Positions 6,262 through 6,954 of a stretch of 6,954 bases of DNA are shown piece by piece. Under the pieces are notes generated by a model, which saw nothing but the letters and a program-made list of their open reading frames with translations, had not been told where the DNA came from and made no database searches. The DNA comes from Phycisphaerales bacterium (GTDB taxonomy: Bacteria; Planctomycetota; Phycisphaerae; Sedimentisphaerales; Anaerobacaceae), in NCBI GenBank assembly GCA_011057845.1, contig DSDB01000246.1:1-6954 (forward strand), in the 5' to 3' direction. Numbering within the stretch: position 1 is the first letter of the stretch; each line of letters starts with the position of its first letter. The position numbers and the translations under genes were made by a program.

Positions 6262-6954
6262 CTACTTCAGATCGTCCATGATGGTGGCAAGCAGCCGCCC
6301 TACATACTCGCCGGCCCGCGGGGGCTCGTCCTGGCTCTTCGCCGGCAGCGCGGCGATGCGGTCCTTCATCGGCCGGGCCCGCTCGCCCAGTTCGTTGATC
6401 CCCGTCAGCGCCAGCATCGCCACGAAGTGCGTGTTGCTCTCCAGCGTCGCCAACTGCATCAGCACCTCCAGTGCCTCGGCGAAATCCTCATCCGGCCCAT
6501 ACTGCGTCACGGCCGCGGCGCAGATCGCCCGGACCGATCCCGAGGCATCGGTCCGCATCGCCTTGCCAATCGCCTCGCGCCCGGCCGTCACGCCGGCCTT
6601 CTCCCGCATCAGCAGGCCCATCGCCGCCCAATACCGCACCGCGCTGTCCTCATCGCCCATCGCCTCAATCAGCTTCCCGGTCGCCTCCGGCCGCAGCATC
6701 GACGCCGCCTCCGCCGTCTCCATAATCCGTTCCATCGGATACCCCTGTCCCACCCGTCCTGTCTCGCGCTGCCCCGCTTCGTCCCTCATCCCTCGTCCAT
6801 CGGCCGTCGCCCCCCCATGCCCAACCTCATACGGCGTGCTCCCGGCCGAACGGCTGTGAATCTCATCCTCCGGCAGGAACCCCACATCCCGAATCTCCCG
6901 CACCCATCGCCGCTGCTCGGCCCGCATCCGCTCCAGAACCTCGCGATGCTCCGG
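6262..6954 (-). CDS. Sulfatase-family protein, C-terminal part with HEAT-like repeats
   Basis: The last 230 codons of a leftward gene that continues past the right edge; no stop interrupts the frame up to 6954, so the internal ATG at 6927 is not the start. The segment RWVREIRDVGFLPEDEIHSR followed by SAGSTPYEVGH and YPMERI matches, from memory, the region just after the catalytic domain in planctomycete arylsulfatases. HEAT-like helical repeats follow (AVRYWAAMGLLMRE, SVRAICAAAVTQYG, FVAMLALTGINELG). The catalytic CxPSR site that would be converted to formylglycine lies outside the window, so activity cannot be judged. Such enzymes usually remove sulfate from algal or host polysaccharides in the periplasm. 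A stretch of 25 residues rich in Gly, Arg and Asp (6816-6742) interrupts the usual short GHDPxxYP link and looks like an insertion. Codons mostly end in G, unlike the C-ending codons of the rightward genes. Confidence 0.68.
   Translation of the reverse strand, partial: PEHREVLERMRAEQRRWVREIRDVGFLPEDEIHSRSAGSTPYEVGHGGATADGRGMRDEAGQRETGRVGQGYPMERIMETAEAASMLRPEATGKLIEAMGDEDSAVRYWAAMGLLMREKAGVTAGREAIGKAMRTDASGSVRAICAAAVTQYGPDEDFAEALEVLMQLATLESNTHFVAMLALTGINELGERARPMKDRIAALPAKSQDEPPRAGEYVGRLLATIMDDLK
6780..6800. repeat. Heptamer repeat tract inside the sulfatase reading frame
   Basis: Three consecutive degenerate heptamers, CGTCCCT, CATCCCT and CGTCCAT, form a 21-bp tract within the 75-bp segment that appears inserted in the sulfatase gene. 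Three units of 7 bp keep the reading frame. Confidence 0.5.

Noticed and set aside
6754..6927. Minus-strand ATGs at 6927 or 6789 as the start of a short independent protein
   Set aside because: The frame is open to the window edge, and the residues before both ATGs match the sulfatase C-terminal region, so these are internal methionines.

Overview
The window is GC-rich. Its gene content and sequence style point to a planctomycete, most likely of the Phycisphaerae/Sedimentisphaerales type. Three things support this: a large soluble TPR protein of a kind I associate with that phylum, a sulfatase whose C-terminus is extended by HEAT-like repeats (sulfatases are greatly expanded in planctomycetes), and very high G+C at third codon positions. 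The assignment is inference from recognised protein families, not from a marker gene.

Layout, left to right. (1) Positions 1-1174, leftward: glyA, serine hydroxymethyltransferase, 391 codons present with the C-terminal end cut off by the window edge. (2) Positions 1175-1393: a divergent promoter region with a near-consensus sigma70-type promoter facing right and a weaker candidate facing left. (3) Positions 1394-5992, rightward: a probable operon of three genes. These are a 673-aa TPR protein with an internally duplicated module of about 170 residues, rpsT (ribosomal protein S20, GTG start), and rnr (RNase R, all catalytic aspartates present). The rnr start codon overlaps the rpsT stop by 8 bp. 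(4) Positions 5993-6261: a convergent intergenic region packed with short repeats and inverted repeats, including a candidate terminator for the leftward gene. (5) Positions 6262-6954, leftward: the C-terminal part of a sulfatase-family protein, running off the right edge.

glyA supplies one-carbon units and glycine. The rightward operon joins a 30S ribosomal protein to the exoribonuclease that degrades structured RNA, including rRNA, under a promoter that also reads the TPR gene. This grouping makes an RNA- or ribosome-linked role for the TPR protein conceivable, but nothing in its sequence proves it.

The least explained elements are the duplicated TPR-protein module, the heptameric repeat tracts in and just after the sulfatase gene (one translated in frame), the short degenerate repeats between rnr and the sulfatase gene, and a strong strand asymmetry (plus strand rich in C, minus strand rich in G) that holds whatever the gene orientation. 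I see no CRISPR array, tRNA, rRNA, transposase or phage gene.
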